Positions 11,410-24,191 of a stretch of DNA of 64,000 bases are shown in pieces (the first letter of the stretch is position 1; each line of letters opens with the position of its first letter). The notes beneath the pieces are model-generated. The model did no database searches. It saw only the letters and a list, made by a program, of their open reading frames with translations, and was not told the origin of the DNA. A program made the translations under genes and the position numbers. Location of the stretch: the NCBI RefSeq assembly GCF_014898815.1, contig NW_026515500.1:1426001-1490000 (forward strand), read 5' to 3'. Source of the DNA: Panonychus citri. Taxonomy: Eukaryota; Arthropoda; Arachnida; Trombidiformes; Tetranychidae.

Positions 11410-12715
11410 ATGAATAATAATCCTAACAATCTATTTCAACTTAGTTATTGGATCTCTACTCCATCTAATCACGATTCTAATTCAATTGTAATTGCTGAAC
11501 AAGATCTTCCAATTGGATTTCATACACTTCCAACAGCAAGACCAATTTCACTTCGAAAAATATTCAATAAAAACAACAATCAGCCGAAACAATTAGTCAA
11601 GGTAAGTCTTAATTACTAAATTAATCTTAACTCTAATCTAATCAATGATAATCATCGTTTCCCATTAGGCTTACATTTCTGAACTTGGAGTGATAACAAC
11701 TCGTGAAAATATTGATTGGATTCATTTGGTTAGATTAGCTGATAATTGTTTTGAACAGAATTTATTAATCCACTGGAACGGTGATAAGAAAACACTAATT
11801 GGTACAACAATTAAGCCAATTGCTTCAGGCGATGAAATCAAAGCTTGGTTTCCAATGGATTTACTTGATTTCTTATCAATTCCCTTTCTAAATCCAATCA
11901 ACATTATCCACTCATCAAGTTACCAATGTGTTAATTGTGAATCAAATTTTAATCAACCAAATCCACTTAAAATTCATATTGCTTTTGATTGTCCAATACA
12001 ATTAACCAACTATTCACGAGAAAATTGTCTCAATAAAAGTTTACCTTTAACCTCAATTTTAGGTTCAACTATAACACCAACAACAATCAACGGTTTAAAT
12101 TGTAATCCTTTATTACCAACAAACACCAACATTAACTTATCCCAATCATCAACACAATTAACTCGCCTAACATATAAATCATCATCATCTCCATCATCAT
12201 GTTCACTATCATCAACAATAAACAAAACACCAATAACCTCATCATCGTCTTCATCTTTATCTTCACTTTCATCAATAAGTTTCCAAGAAAATGTTGGCCC
12301 ATCAATCCCGAAGGAGATAATTGAACCTTCAGCAAATTTATCACCACAATCGAATGTCCCTTTAAACAGCAACAGCACCAATGCGACAATAAATTCACAT
12401 GTCACCTCGTCACACTTATTCGGTACCAAAGAACCTCGAAGTCACATTTGCGTCTTTTGCGGTAAACTTTACACACGAAAGTATGGCCTTAAAATACACC
12501 TGCGAACTCACACTGGACATAAACCATTATCATGCCGATTCTGTGGTCGACCATTTAGTGACCCGTCCAATTTAAACAAGCACATTCGTCTGCACAGTCA
12601 ACACCATTCGGGAACAGCCTCATCACCTTACAAGTGTAAAAAATGTTCTAAAATCTTAGTTCGACGACGTGACCTAGAAAGACACCTTAAATCCCGACAT
12701 AAACTGACAACATGA
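11410..12715 (+). CDS. PRDM13: PRDM13 homologue, PR-domain C2H2 zinc-finger transcription factor, two exons
   Basis: Exon 1 is 11410-11601 and exon 2 is 11669-12715, joined in phase 0 (donor GTAAGT, acceptor TTAG), giving 412 residues. The N-terminus (DLPIGFHTLPTAR) and the block around WIHLVRLADNCFEQNLLIHW up to GDEIKAWFP correspond to the PR (SET-related) domain. One C2H2 finger follows at about 150-172, with YQCVNC and PLKIH. A Ser/Asn/Thr-rich linker comes next, then three fingers at about 323-408, including RKYGLKIHLRTHTG, DPSNLNKHIRLH and LVRRRDLERHLKSRH. The 1+3 finger layout and these finger sequences are diagnostic for PRDM13, a neural-fate repressor in other animals. Vertebrate PRDM13 is longer (about 700 residues); the linker is shorter here. 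Confidence 0.92.
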
Positions 12716-13167
12716 CGATGGAATCAATCAAACTCAACAAACATCAAACAATAAACAAAAAGATGAACAAAAAAAAATCACCAAAGTTTGAATTTCTTTT
12801 GTAAATATTATCATACAATTCCCAGTGAAACTTATCATGATTGTCAAATAATCTACCACGAACTCTCCCCCTTTACGATTCCATTTATAGAAAACTATTA
12901 TCTGTGTAATATTTGTAATATAATCAATTGTAAATTAACCTGTATTTTCATGATGAAACTGATGATGTCCAGATAATATGATTGGTTAACATACAAACTA
13001 ATCAACTAATCATTTGATATTCATGCGCCTTCAAAATCCTAAACGTAATCCTGAGTTTATCCTTTCAACGATTATTATTATTATCACTACGAATGCGTAA
13101 ATCTTTTTATCATCATCCTGCTCATCATCATCATCTTCATCTTCATCTTATTTCCTCTTTCATTGTG

Positions 13168-13440
13168 TATAAAAAGATAACATTTTTCTAGAATCAGATT
13201 CATTCCCAATCCATCAACAATACTTTCATTTTGTTCAATTGTCGAGTTTGTATTTTTTTCCCTCTCTCACACAACCATTAACAAATTATTACGAAAATAA
13301 ATCGCTAATTAAACTAATTAATTGTTGTTATAACTTCTTATCAAATTGCGATCAAAACAAACATCTTTCAACAGTTTTCTTGTGAAGATAGTTAATCATT
13401 GTAACAATCAACTGATTCCAATTTGATTCAGATAATTGGG
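13168..13440 (+). promoter_or_regulatory. Possible promoter and noncoding first exon
   Basis: TATAAAA at 13168-13174 is followed about 270 bases later by a good donor (GG|GTAAGTC, intron starting at 13440). Between them lies sequence with no long ORF. This pattern suits a 5' UTR exon of an unidentified + transcript or a noncoding RNA. No downstream coding exon was recognised, so this is speculative. Confidence 0.22.
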
Positions 13441-14951
13441 TAAGTCTTTTGCTATTTCTTATTGCAATTAGTTAATTGCTTTTGGATCACTAATTTAATC
13501 AATTTACACTTTTTTCCAACCAAATATCAATATGATATTAATTAGACTATCACAATTTCATTTGATTTAACTGTTAATTGTTTGGTTTAACTTTACTTTC
13601 CTCATTGATTATTGATTGTTGGTTTGATTACTTTGATTGATTGTTGGTCTTAATTATCATAAGTAATGTACAACTAACCTAATTTAGTTTCAATTTTTTT
13701 TTCTGTTGGTGTTAATATCCATTAACAGGTTAACAATTAACTCTGTTGTTAGGGATTGATTTGTTTTCTCACAATTACAATTAGATTAATATAACTATTA
13801 CTATCACTAAATTGTATTTTATCAAGTGGATTAAGTGAATTGAATTTGATTAAAATTGTGACAATAATATTGTGTTAAGAAATGAATTAAATGTTAATCT
13901 GTTTGATTGAGATTGTAATCTAATTAACTGAGTGATGAAACAGTTAACACTAATATAATCAATAGTGTTGATAAATTATCATGTTGATCATAAATTTCAT
14001 CAGGAATACAGATAACTACATGAGTTTTATTTATCAAATGATAATAATCAAATGGATCGTACGATTAATTGTGAAAATTAATGTTCTCATCAAAGGTTGA
14101 TTGTGATAAATTGTCAGATAAATTAGTAAACAAATTATGATTTATCATCTCTATCCAATTTAGATCAACTTAATAACCGCAACAAATAATTCATAAATTG
14201 GATTCTCATCATACCTTTGATTACTATTATCTAATCAGAGACAAAGTTATCAAAATTGTTCATCTAAATCATATTCACCACGAACGAAATTTGATCAAAT
14301 GAAGATGATAATCAATCCCAGTTATCATTTGATTATCCACTTATCAGAATTTTCAATATTCTATCATAGTATTTTCCTCATCCAATCAGAGAATTTGTCT
14401 CTTATTAAGAACAAAAAGAAAATTATCTTGTTATAATATCTTTTTAAGAATTTTGTGCTGAACTTTGTAACTTGTTCTTATTTTGGGTCTTGTTGCAAAC
14501 TCTTTTCGACTTCATCTTCCATTGTCCATTTAACTGACCCCTTCATCTTTTACTCTCTCAATCCTTCATCTTCATTTTCTTCAAATCTCTGTTGCTTCAT
14601 CTTCTTGTCCATCTTTTAGTTAACTTGTGATTGAGTATAAAACATGGGAATTCATGTAATTGGGTGGAAATGGGAGATCCATGGAATGAAAATTGAGTTT
14701 ATGTTTTGAGAAAATAATGGAAGCCCCTTAAGATAAATGGCTAATGAAAATCTTTACAGTTTAATAGCTTAATTCAGTTGATTTAGTTTCTCTTCTTCTT
14801 CCATGTTCCATGATATCATTATTGTTATTTCTCATGTTGACCATCAGTAGTCTTGGAATTGATCTTTGACCGTTGTCTTATCATTCTCATCTCATCTTAT
14901 CCAAATTTTCATAACCAAAACTGATCCAATTTATTCCTGTAATAATAAAGC

Positions 14952-14971
14952 AGAGAGAGAGAGAGAGAGAA
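14952..14971 (+). repeat. GA microsatellite
   Basis: About 10 AG units. Confidence 0.85.
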
Positions 14972-15825
14972 ATATCAAGTTAATTAAGGAATAAATTTCT
15001 ATCACTGTGATTGATTACATTTCAATTCTTATATCAACATGTAAAAATCAGATTAAATTCTGATCTCATGAAATCTTTTGATTTTAGTTTGAAAAAATAT
15101 TCGATTACCAACAATTTACTTGATCGGATTATCATTTGTTTTTTGTATTTCCAATCATGAAAAACAATCTTAATACAAATTAATTAAACTAATTGGTGAC
15201 TATTGATTAACTGATTCTACTTAAAGATGACCTATTGTGAATATAAATTGAGTATCAATATGATCAAGTGCAAGTAAATTACTGTAATTAAATCTGATTA
15301 GATTTGATTGTTTAGTATTCTGTATCTTTATCTTTAAGAGGGATAACAATTAACATGAAAATTATGAATATGATTGATGAAAATTACGATGATTAGATTG
15401 TTAAACTAAATTAGAGGCATCTAATCAATATGGAAATGATTATTAATTAGATTGATTGTAATTCATTAACAGTTAATACTAATCAGACAAAAAGTTCACC
15501 TACTTTAATAAACGATTATTAAATCAATCGTAAATCCAGTTCATATGAATTTCCATTGATGATGATTTTGTTAATTACTCAATTTGCCAACTATTAACGA
15601 TCAGCTGATTTGTCACGTTCACCTGTTGATAATTAATAACAATTAACATTCATCATCAACATCATCCATAGAGTAACAATTGTAAGGTAATAAAGATTAA
15701 CCTTTTAGATGGATAAAAGTTTATCGAGCAATTAATTTAATTGTCACCAATTGAATCTAACCAACAGTATGTTTCTAGTTGATTGTGCTCTAATTAAGAG
15801 GATCGATGATCAAACCAATTGAAAA

Positions 15826-16061
15826 TCAATAAGAATAAAAGTCAAATTGAAAGGAAGAAAACATTAAATATAAACACTTGAGAGATTCTATTCTACATGT
15901 TAACCATGATGATATTAGCTGAACATTTAATGAACTTTGTAAATGAACAGAATGACCTTTCGGTCGAAGAGTAAATTCAAATTGTACTAAATCATTTGGT
16001 GACAATTTAATCCAATCCAAATGAACATCATCAATATCCAATTGACAATTTGTCCAAAGTC
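15826..16061 (-). pseudogene. Exon-like fragment of an unknown gene, source or copy of a local duplication
   Basis: On the minus strand an acceptor (TTTACCTTTAG) precedes an open frame that reads GLWTNCQLDIDDVHLDW, then KLSPNDLVQFEFTLRPKG, and stops at 15826. The frame looks coding: it is mixed-polarity and not low-complexity. I found no upstream exon with a matching donor and no family match. A second, stop-broken copy lies at 19353-19423. It may be the last exon of a real gene whose other exons I missed, or a stranded exon. Pseudogene is used as the cautious label. Confidence 0.4.
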
Positions 16062-16330
16062 CTAAAGGTAAACAAAACCATCTTTCATAATTGTTTAGTT
16101 ATCATCGATAAACAAAGAGTCACTTTGAGGCCGAGCAATTAACTAATCATAGAGTAATTGTAATTAAAGACAAGTGCAATTTGATTGATAAGATAATACA
16201 AATCAAGAGAGAGAAAGATTTTAATCATAAATGTATAATCCAGGATATTGATTAGTCTCGCTGATTGTAAGTGTTAGATTGTTGGTAATGGAAAAACCAG
16301 TTTTAATTCAGTTGAATTGTAGCACAATTA
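15990..16330. repeat. Local segmental duplication, copy 1
   Basis: The stretch from about 15990 matches 19350-19690 in the same orientation. The match includes ATTTAATCCAATCCAAATGA and continues with gaps through the supposed intron sequence (AGAGTCACTTTGAGGC versus AGAGTCACATTGAGGC). Similarity decays before the tRNA at 16434. Confidence 0.75.
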
Positions 16331-16433
16331 AAACAAGAAATTGGAATGACGAAAGAAACTTTGAGTTGTGATAATGGAATCGAGTGGAAAGTTAGATTTT
16401 ATAAACGCTTTTTAGACCACTTTCCTCATCGAA

Positions 16434-16506
16434 GGGGATGTAGCTCAGATGGTAGAGCGCTCGCTTAGCATGCGAGAGGTACCGAGATCGATACTCGGCA
16501 TCTCCA
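16434..16506 (+). tRNA. tRNA-Ala (anticodon AGC)
   Basis: The 73-base cloverleaf has acceptor arms GGGGATG and CATCTCC with discriminator A. They pair fully and include the G3-U70 wobble that is the main identity element for alanine. The anticodon stem CTCGC/GCGAG encloses TTAGCAT, giving anticodon AGC. The internal A box (TAGCTCAGATGG) and B box (GATCGATACTC) are present. There is no intron and CCA is not encoded, as expected for a eukaryotic nuclear tRNA. Confidence 0.97.
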
Positions 16507-16507
16507 A

Positions 16508-16516
16508 TTTTTTTTT
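16508..16516 (+). terminator. RNA polymerase III terminator of tRNA-Ala
   Basis: A run of nine T residues begins two bases after the tRNA discriminator. Confidence 0.9.
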
Positions 16517-16517
16517 C

Positions 16518-18524
16518 GTCTATTCAATTGAGTCGAATCTTCACTTTTCTTAATTATTAATATTAAATATTCTTGAATTTATTTTATGAATTATTTTGAT
16601 TTTTTCTTTGAAATTTTTGCTGGGGGAAGGAAAAGATCATCAAGGGGAGGGTATGAAGGCTTGAAGTACCGATAGATTGTAAATAAAAACCTCGAACTGG
16701 GAAACAATTTATTGTCAAGTTGATCTTTTTATCATAATCAAACTGAATGTCACCCTGAACAGTTTGTGACCTTTTCACCATGAGAAAATGATGAGAAAAC
16801 GATGAATTGAGATTCAATCGTAATGATAAACATTGACTCTAAAAAAATGATTTAGATAAACAATTTGCCCTGAAAAGCTTCAGGGAATCAGAATCTTCAG
16901 AACTTTTGTTTTCTTTTGTTGGAAATCTTTTTGTTATTGTTGTTAAACATTTCAAGTATTTCATGATGATCATGACGATGATTTTTTCTACCATGACATA
17001 CCTGAATAAACCGTCTGAACTTTTATCGTTATTAGTTGGATGATTGTAATCGTGATATTGTTTTTTTTTCATCATGATCAAGATGAACAATTTAAATTTC
17101 AATGAGAGTAAAAGTTTCCAATGTAATTTATTTTTTTCATCTTTTTTTATGATTTTTAGTTGTTTTCCTTGATTCTTTCAGGATAATTAAATTAATCTAC
17201 ACCATCAAGACAATTTTCAGAGGAAATTTATTGCTAATTGATTAGGATTATCATGGATTTGATCTGATTGTTAAACGTGATTAGAATTACGGATTAAAAT
17301 ATTTTCTAATTCTCGATGAAATATCAATTCAAATCATTGAAATCTCATGAATAATTGGCAATTAGATTATATCAGAAATTCATGATTCAATCAATCTATT
17401 CAAGATTACAACAATTAGTGATCAATTTCAATTCTTCCCTCGTTTTCACAGCTTAATACTTGTAGTTAGTTTGATTGTTATTTCATTGTTTGAATTCAAA
17501 TTAAATCACAATCATTATCATAACATTAAAATGAATTAGTAGGAAAAAAAACTAAGAACTGAGAATTGATTTCCTGTGATAATCATGACAATAATTAACA
17601 TCCATGATAATTTAAATAATTGAAAGGATATTGAATAGAAAATATTGCTTTTAATCAATTTAAATTTAGTTTAGTTTCGTTGAATTTATTATTATATAAA
17701 TTTGATTGTTGATCTATTGTAATGTAAACCTGAAGGAAACAAATATTAGTTAGATAAACACTAGAAAATGTTTATTCAGAATCAGAATACAAAGTTATCA
17801 TGAACAATCAGAAAATTCTGAAACACAAATTAAACTGAATTAAGAGCTAATTATTAGACTAATTATTAGTGCCAATGGTTTGATGGCTTTTAATAGATAC
17901 GATAATTTGTTTGATTAATTTACAAGTTGATTGATTGATTAGATCAGTTTTCTTATTTTTTTGTAGACGATTGAATTAATTATCGAAATTTTTTAATTGC
18001 TTGGTGATTAAGTTAATCATTTGCTAATAGATATTTATTGATTGTTGATAACATCATTTTCTTACATTTACTCCTGTAATTGGTCATTTTAATTGTTCAT
18101 TATCAATGAACAATCAGTTTGATGTCAATATGATCTCGATTAAGTCTATTCTCTGTTTGGATTAAATTGTTGAGCTTGATTAGGCAATTAACTATCTTAA
18201 CAATCAATGATGAAAGACTTTTAGATTTCCTTGTTGTTGTTGTATCTTAATTGTTATGATTAAGCTGGAGTAAGAAATAATCATGACTTTAATTGTGATC
18301 AATAGGAAATATGAACAATTTGTTAATTTGATAACCAGATCAAAGTAACAACAAGATGCTAAACCATTTGAATTGTAACCAATATATTGATGGTGGCATC
18401 TTAATTGTTGACGATAATGAACTAAAAGTGAACTAAATTAGTGAAAATTTAGAAATGTTATCAAATTAAGTTGATGAATCTTTAGATGTTTATATTCAAT
18501 TTTTACAATTAGTTAATTGATCAA
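16518..18524. other. Intergenic region
   Basis: AT-rich sequence between the tRNA and the 3' end of the membrane-protein gene on -. Short minus-strand frames at 16584-16817 and 16839-17102 have no support. I see nothing else. Confidence 0.5.
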
Positions 18525-19322
18525 CTATTTAGATGATTTTCTTCGTTTCTTTTTCCTTGTCTCGTATGCTACAAATGTATTGACTGAACTTCGAGAACTT
18601 TTTGACCTTTTTGAAACGCTTGACCTCCGACGGGAAGATGATGATCTTTTCGATTGTTTCTCTTTAAAATTGAATGTGACCTTTTTAATTTTGCTCTTAA
18701 TCAGTTTTCCGGTTAAACTTTTATCACTATGAAGAGCGACTCCTTGAGATGATGAAATAGATACAATTGAATCAACGGACGGAGAAGTGCCTCTACTTGG
18801 ACTGGGAAGCGGCGTGAATTTTGAGTCTTGTTTTATCGAGGGAAATTCAGCACTTGGCTTGATCACAGGTAAAATTACAGGTGAATTTTGTGTCAATTTT
18901 GAGGTTGAACTTTTACTTAGTCCACTTGATAACATGGACGAACTTGAAGCGACAGTTACAGCGGCAAGTTTACCTCGTCTAGTCCTTTTTGAAGTAAACA
19001 AACCGATCGCTGACATAATGATAATCGTCACGATAACGGCCAAAAATGACCCAAAATAATTTGGATCGGTTACCAGTACCGATAATCCGGCTGGTTCTTC
19101 CTCAGTGGTTGTCGATGAAGGTGTTGATGTTGTTTCAATTGTTGAACTCTCGGCAACTGTGCTACAGTCTTGAGAGGAAACTTCTTGAATCGATGAGTCC
19201 GAATCAATAAAATCGGATAATTGTTCTGGTAGATCAATTTCTGGATAAATATCAATATACTTACAATCAACATAATTAACTAAAAAACTGAGAATCAACA
19301 ACAGTAAATGATCACTGATCAT
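18525..19322 (-). CDS. Type I single-pass membrane protein with Ser-rich basic cytoplasmic tail
   Basis: This single-exon ORF encodes 265 residues. Residues 1-20 are a signal peptide (MISDHLLLLILSFLVNYVDC). Residues 21-89 form a short acidic, Ser/Thr-rich ectodomain likely to be O-glycosylated. Residues 90-109 form one transmembrane helix (FGSFLAVIVTIIIMSAIGLF) followed by a positive stop (SKRTRRGK). The remaining 150 residues are Ser-rich, with basic Ser/Arg clusters near the C-terminus (SKRSSSSRRRSSVSKRSKSS) and an end in RKKKRRKSSK. I do not recognise a family; it may be lineage-specific. The topology is well supported and the function is unknown. Confidence 0.7.
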   Translation of the reverse strand: MISDHLLLLILSFLVNYVDCKYIDIYPEIDLPEQLSDFIDSDSSIQEVSSQDCSTVAESSTIETTSTPSSTTTEEEPAGLSVLVTDPNYFGSFLAVIVTIIIMSAIGLFTSKRTRRGKLAAVTVASSSSMLSSGLSKSSTSKLTQNSPVILPVIKPSAEFPSIKQDSKFTPLPSPSRGTSPSVDSIVSISSSQGVALHSDKSLTGKLIKSKIKKVTFNFKEKQSKRSSSSRRRSSVSKRSKSSRSSVNTFVAYETRKKKRRKSSK

Positions 19323-19349
19323 ATTTATGATTTCAATGTTGATTGTTTT

Positions 19350-19690
19350 AAATCATTTTGATGACAATTTAATCCAATCCAAATGAACATCATCAATATC
19401 AAACTGACAATTTGTCCAATGGCCTGAAGGTAAACAGAATCATCATTTATAATTGTTTGATTATCATCAATAAACAAAAAGAGTCACATTGAGGCTAAAC
19501 AATTAACTAACCAAAGAGTTGTAATTAAAAACAATCACAATTGAAAAGATAATATAAAAATTTATAATCCAAAATGATTTGATTAGTATGAATGATTTAA
19601 CTATAAAAAAGTTAATTGTTAAAGATACAAATACCAGTTATTATATTTGATTCACAATTAAAACACAATTAAAACCCAATTAGTTGAATT
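19350..19690. repeat. Local segmental duplication, copy 2
   Basis: This matches 15990-16330 in the same orientation about 3.36 kb away. It carries the broken exon copy at its left end and lies directly upstream of the membrane-protein gene start at 19322. Confidence 0.75.
19353..19423 (-). pseudogene. Broken copy of the exon at 15826-16061
   Basis: After a conserved acceptor (TTTACCTTCAG) the frame reads HWTNCQFDIDDVHLDWIKLS, as in the other copy, then reaches a TGA after two further codons. The rest of the exon is absent. It is therefore a truncated copy. Confidence 0.6.
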
Positions 19691-19699
19691 AATGAAATA

Positions 19700-22600
19700 A
19701 AAACAATTTGAACGACTTTAGCTAATCATAATTGTGATCATTTATCAAAACAATTTGCTAAGATGATTGTTTAAAATTTAGATAATCAATTATAATGATT
19801 AATGAATGGGAAAACATTTCAATCAATTGATTAGCTATTAATGAAAGGTTTGGTTAACTATGGTAAACTAATTACGAGAAAAATTTAAGATTATGAGGCA
19901 ATTAGCTTATTTGATAATCAATCAATTGATTAAAATTTAATCTAATTTAATGGTAATATCAGAGAGATAATTTTCTCAACTCATTTTGTAACAATTTAAA
20001 ATGATTTCCATCAAATTAAATTATTAACAATCAACAAGATGAAAAACAGAAGCAAATAAAAGTCAACTAACAATTAATCTGATTACCTGAGTTGATTGAA
20101 TGCTAATTACTTGAAGGAATCAATTTTCTTGATCAACAAAATTGAAACAATTTAAATCAATCTTATTCTCAATCAGTACAATTAAATTATGAGAAAACTT
20201 TTCCTCCATAACCATCAGAATTACCAATAATTATCAATTGACAAATTCTGAATTCAGAGCTCATAATCATCATGAACATGAGGTTTTCCTAATTATCAAT
20301 AGACAATCAATAGTAAATATCAAATGATTTGATTAAATTTTGTTACAACAAATCAATTGGTGTTACTTTTAATAAGAAAGGATATAATTGCCTGAGGGCA
20401 AGAAAAGATTACAATTAAGAAAAGGATAAGCAATTGACCAAAGGTATCGAGGTCAAGATGTTATTAAGCAATGATGAGACTGATTGTTGATACAATTTAA
20501 TTTCCGTTTTCTTAAATCATCAAGATAATCAAATTAAGAAAATGTCTCACAAAAAAACCATTTAATTAAAAACAGAGAGGTTGAGACAATATTCACAATC
20601 AATTAATCATCTTCCATGTTTAATACTTGTATTTAGTTAATTAACAATTAGCTGAAAGTAAGTTAATCATTTTAATGAATTTTCTTACACCTTTGAGATT
20701 TAATTTTTGTAATATTAAAATAGCAATTAAACTAAATGATTAAGTGTATTTAGATTGATTAATTTGCTTCTCTCTTATTATCAAGCGAATCAAAAATTGT
20801 CAATCTAATAATAACATTGACAATTTATAAATTGTCACAATCAAGTGAAAAGTGGCAATATTATTATTAGAATAGCAGATTGTTGTTATTAAATTGTTCC
20901 ATTGATTGTCAATTGTTAATTTCCTTTTTCTTTGCCAATGACAATTTGAGGTTGTCATTTCAATTTTTTTGCTCTTTCTCTCATTGAGAATCAATCAAAT
21001 TCATATTTCATCATGATGATTAACAGAAAATGAGTAAACAATCAATTTGAACCCTGCGGCGATTCATTTAAATACATTGACAATTTATTGTCTTTCATGA
21101 TCAATGTGAATTTCAATCATTTCAGTATTCAAATTATTTATCCACAGGTATCAAGATAACAGGTAAAAACTATTATATAATATGTTGATCATTTTTTCAC
21201 CTGAATTAATGATTAACAATCAGAATTATGATGATTTTGATTTGTGAACATAAATTGTTCATTTCGTGTTGATAAAGATTAACAATGAAAGGTAAATAGA
21301 GATACAAATCTAAGAGAAAAATAAATTGTTTCATTAATCGTTAATCATTTCTTATAAATCATCAACATTATCATCATGCTGTGTGATTTATTTACAATTA
21401 AATCAATTTCTTGTTGATTGTGAGCAAAAATCTATAAGCTCATTACATGAACGGGGAAAAAAGATTTACGGATCTCGTTGATTATTATTACTTTTTAACG
21501 ATCATCAGAATTAGATCACAATTAACAAGAGAGAGACAATTTTTTTCTCTATTGATTAAAGTAAACAATCAACATCAATCAATTTGATATTCGAGAAAAT
21601 ATCAACAGAAAAAAAGTTCTAACCTTCGATTCTTTGATGATTATTATCTCTCCTTTTCCGTTTCCATCGTTGATTTTTTGTTCCTCTTTCGGTGTAAAAA
21701 CTTGATTGTAATTAGCGTGTTGATTATGTTGATTAATTGTAACACTTTTTTGAACATTTTCGATGATAATGGTTGATAAACAATAACAGTTTCCATGTGA
21801 TAAAATGATTCAAATATCAGTTGACTGAGCATTAAAATCAGTAACCATGAACCTGGAACCATGAAAATCTGAATAAAAGCAAAATTTAACAAAATAAGAA
21901 CATAATTTAAATTGTTTGGATCATCTCTTAATCATTTAAGGATATTCAAACATGCACAAACACAATTAGATGACAAATCAGATTCCATTAGATTGAAAAT
22001 CTATTAATAAAGTATAAATATATTGTTATCAACTGTCAGGGAATTAGATATTCATGAATAACTGTTAATCTTGATGAGGAAAAGAATTGAAATTTTCTAT
22101 TTCCATCTTAAATTATCAATCAATATTTACTTTCACTGATTTAGTTTCATGGCAGATAAATTTAGTTGATGATAATTTGATTGTTTCTAATCAAATTAAC
22201 AAACATTACTCTTCCCATAGAGTTAACATTGAACTTTGTTTTTCCCTTCCTCTCTCTCTCTCTCTCATCATTAACTATTTGATTTTGTTCAACTTTACCC
22301 TTTGATTGGTTGTTGATTGTGTAACAATTAACGTTAATTATCATGTTTCCAAGGTTGATTGTTGATTGAAGATTATGAAGAAAACAACTTATCAGTTTTC
22401 TCTATGGAAAATGTTTCATCATCTGGAAAACTCATTGACCTTTGCCATTGAAACTATTCAGAGGTTGACGATTACATGAAACAATCAAGATCATGGTATG
22501 ATAATGATGATGACGAATATATAATTATGCCAGTTATTCAGTTTCAAGAAATTCACTTGGATTTATCGTTGGAAATTTTCATCGGTCTCCTGGTTTTCAT

Positions 22601-23802
22601 TGTCCATCCATTTTAATTGAGAAACATTTCCATTATGATTAACTGTCAGAAATCAGCTTCTCTTTGGAGGTCATCGTAATGGTCAATCTTTGTATTATCA
22701 ATGGTTCCATGAATTCTCATCATGTTCATTGTTGTTCCTTTCTTATGTACAGAAGATAATTAACTTTAATTATATATAATTTTTTCGAGATTAATTTCGG
22801 TTTTCCTGGTTAAAGATCTTTGTTTGTTTTTCTCTCTTAATTTTGTTCCATTTGTCGAATATTATTTTTTCTTCTTGTTGTTCGGTGACTTTTTACTTCC
22901 CATGAACCGGAAATTATATCATGAGAATGAGAAACTGTGGTGAAACTTTTTCTTCATTCAAGAGAGAGAGAGAGAGAGAGATAGAGTATAAAATGTACAT
23001 GATGATTCTGAGAGTTCTGAAGTTTCATCATCTCAAGTAACTGTAAATAAGAAAATATCATGAGCTCATAATTTAAAAATGTAGAGAAAACTAAACAAGA
23101 TAATTTATTACCATGAATAATTGATCAACTCTCTTAGTGTTAATATAAAAGGAAAAACTGACCATTGGTCATCACCTATCAAAGTGAAAATTTTACTCAA
23201 ATACTAACCAATTGATATGACAGATTAACATGAACATGAGTGATGGCGGATTTTGTCCAATGGTGTTTTCTATTCATTGTTTCCGGTTGATATTCATCAT
23301 GTTCATCCTCCGACCCTCCCTCTTCCTCTCATCTTCCTCCCTGTGGATACAATTTCCACCCTTTTGGTATATAAACAGAACAAAAAAAATCTGAAAGAAA
23401 AGAATAAATTTTTTCATTGGAAAAAAAAGTTCACAATCAAAATCGTCATCGAGCCAAAGATATAAGTTTCCTATTCTTTTTTCTATATACATAATATAAT
23501 ATGAACATGATCCAATTCCAAGTCATGGGATAATTCAACATTTTCTTCAGTTAATGTTCAGCATCATGTTCCATGAGGTTCATTGTCTGTAAGGAAGAAG
23601 AAAACAAAAGACTGAGTAAAAAAAGAAAAAGCCAAGATGATGAACTTTGATGTAAAATGTTGAGTTGGAAATTCTCATGAAATACTCGTGAATGTCCATC
23701 TAAATACATCAACGAATAACATTCTGAGTGGTAGATAATATAACGAAAAAGGAATGAAATTATTCCCCAATAGAATTGAATTTTCTTTCTCTTCATGTTA
23801 AA
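19700..23802. other. Intergenic region, 4.1 kb
   Basis: AT-rich sequence with CT (22250-22266) and GA (22961-22981) microsatellites. Open frames at 21644-21892 (-), 22087-22305 (+) and 23253-23492 are short and unsupported. No gene is called. Confidence 0.5.
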
Positions 23803-23815
23803 TACCCAATCAACA
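23803..23815 (+). repeat. Left terminal inverted repeat with TA
   Basis: TACCCAATCAACA is the exact reverse complement of the right end at 33150-33162. The first TA may be host target sequence. Confidence 0.85.
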
Positions 23816-24191
23816 GTTCGGAGTCAAAATTGAATCAAAAAGATGGCCGAAATGACAACTTTGAATCAATTTTGACTCAAACTTTTTTGATCAATTTTTG
23901 AACACTTTTTACTCATTTTTGATACAACTATTTCGAATAGTTGAAATCACGGAAATGATAAAATGGAGATTTTTTTGAATTGGTGCGAATCATAGTCTGA
24001 TTCGACTTTGATTCAAATATTTTAATTCACAAAAGATTGAAAGAAAAGATGTAGAAACAGAATTTCAATATAATTAAATAGAAATTGAAAGGATTCATCT
24101 TCATCTATTTATTATCGAAATGCAGTATATTATTTCAAAGTCAAACATATTTAATGAAAATTAATAATTAGAAAATTTATCAAAATTTTTC

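Larger units (their letters stand above)
12716..15825. other. Intergenic region, 3.1 kb
   Basis: The region holds the PRDM13 3' UTR and AT-rich sequence. A TATA-like element with a downstream splice-donor-like site is listed separately. No coding frame with family support was found. Confidence 0.5.

Noticed and set aside
12010..12429. Minus-strand frames of 139 and 88 codons
   Set aside because: They are antisense shadows of the Ser/Thr-rich linker of PRDM13.
21644..21892. 82-codon minus-strand frame
   Set aside because: No splice partners, homology or promoter were recognised; the composition matches AT-rich noncoding sequence.
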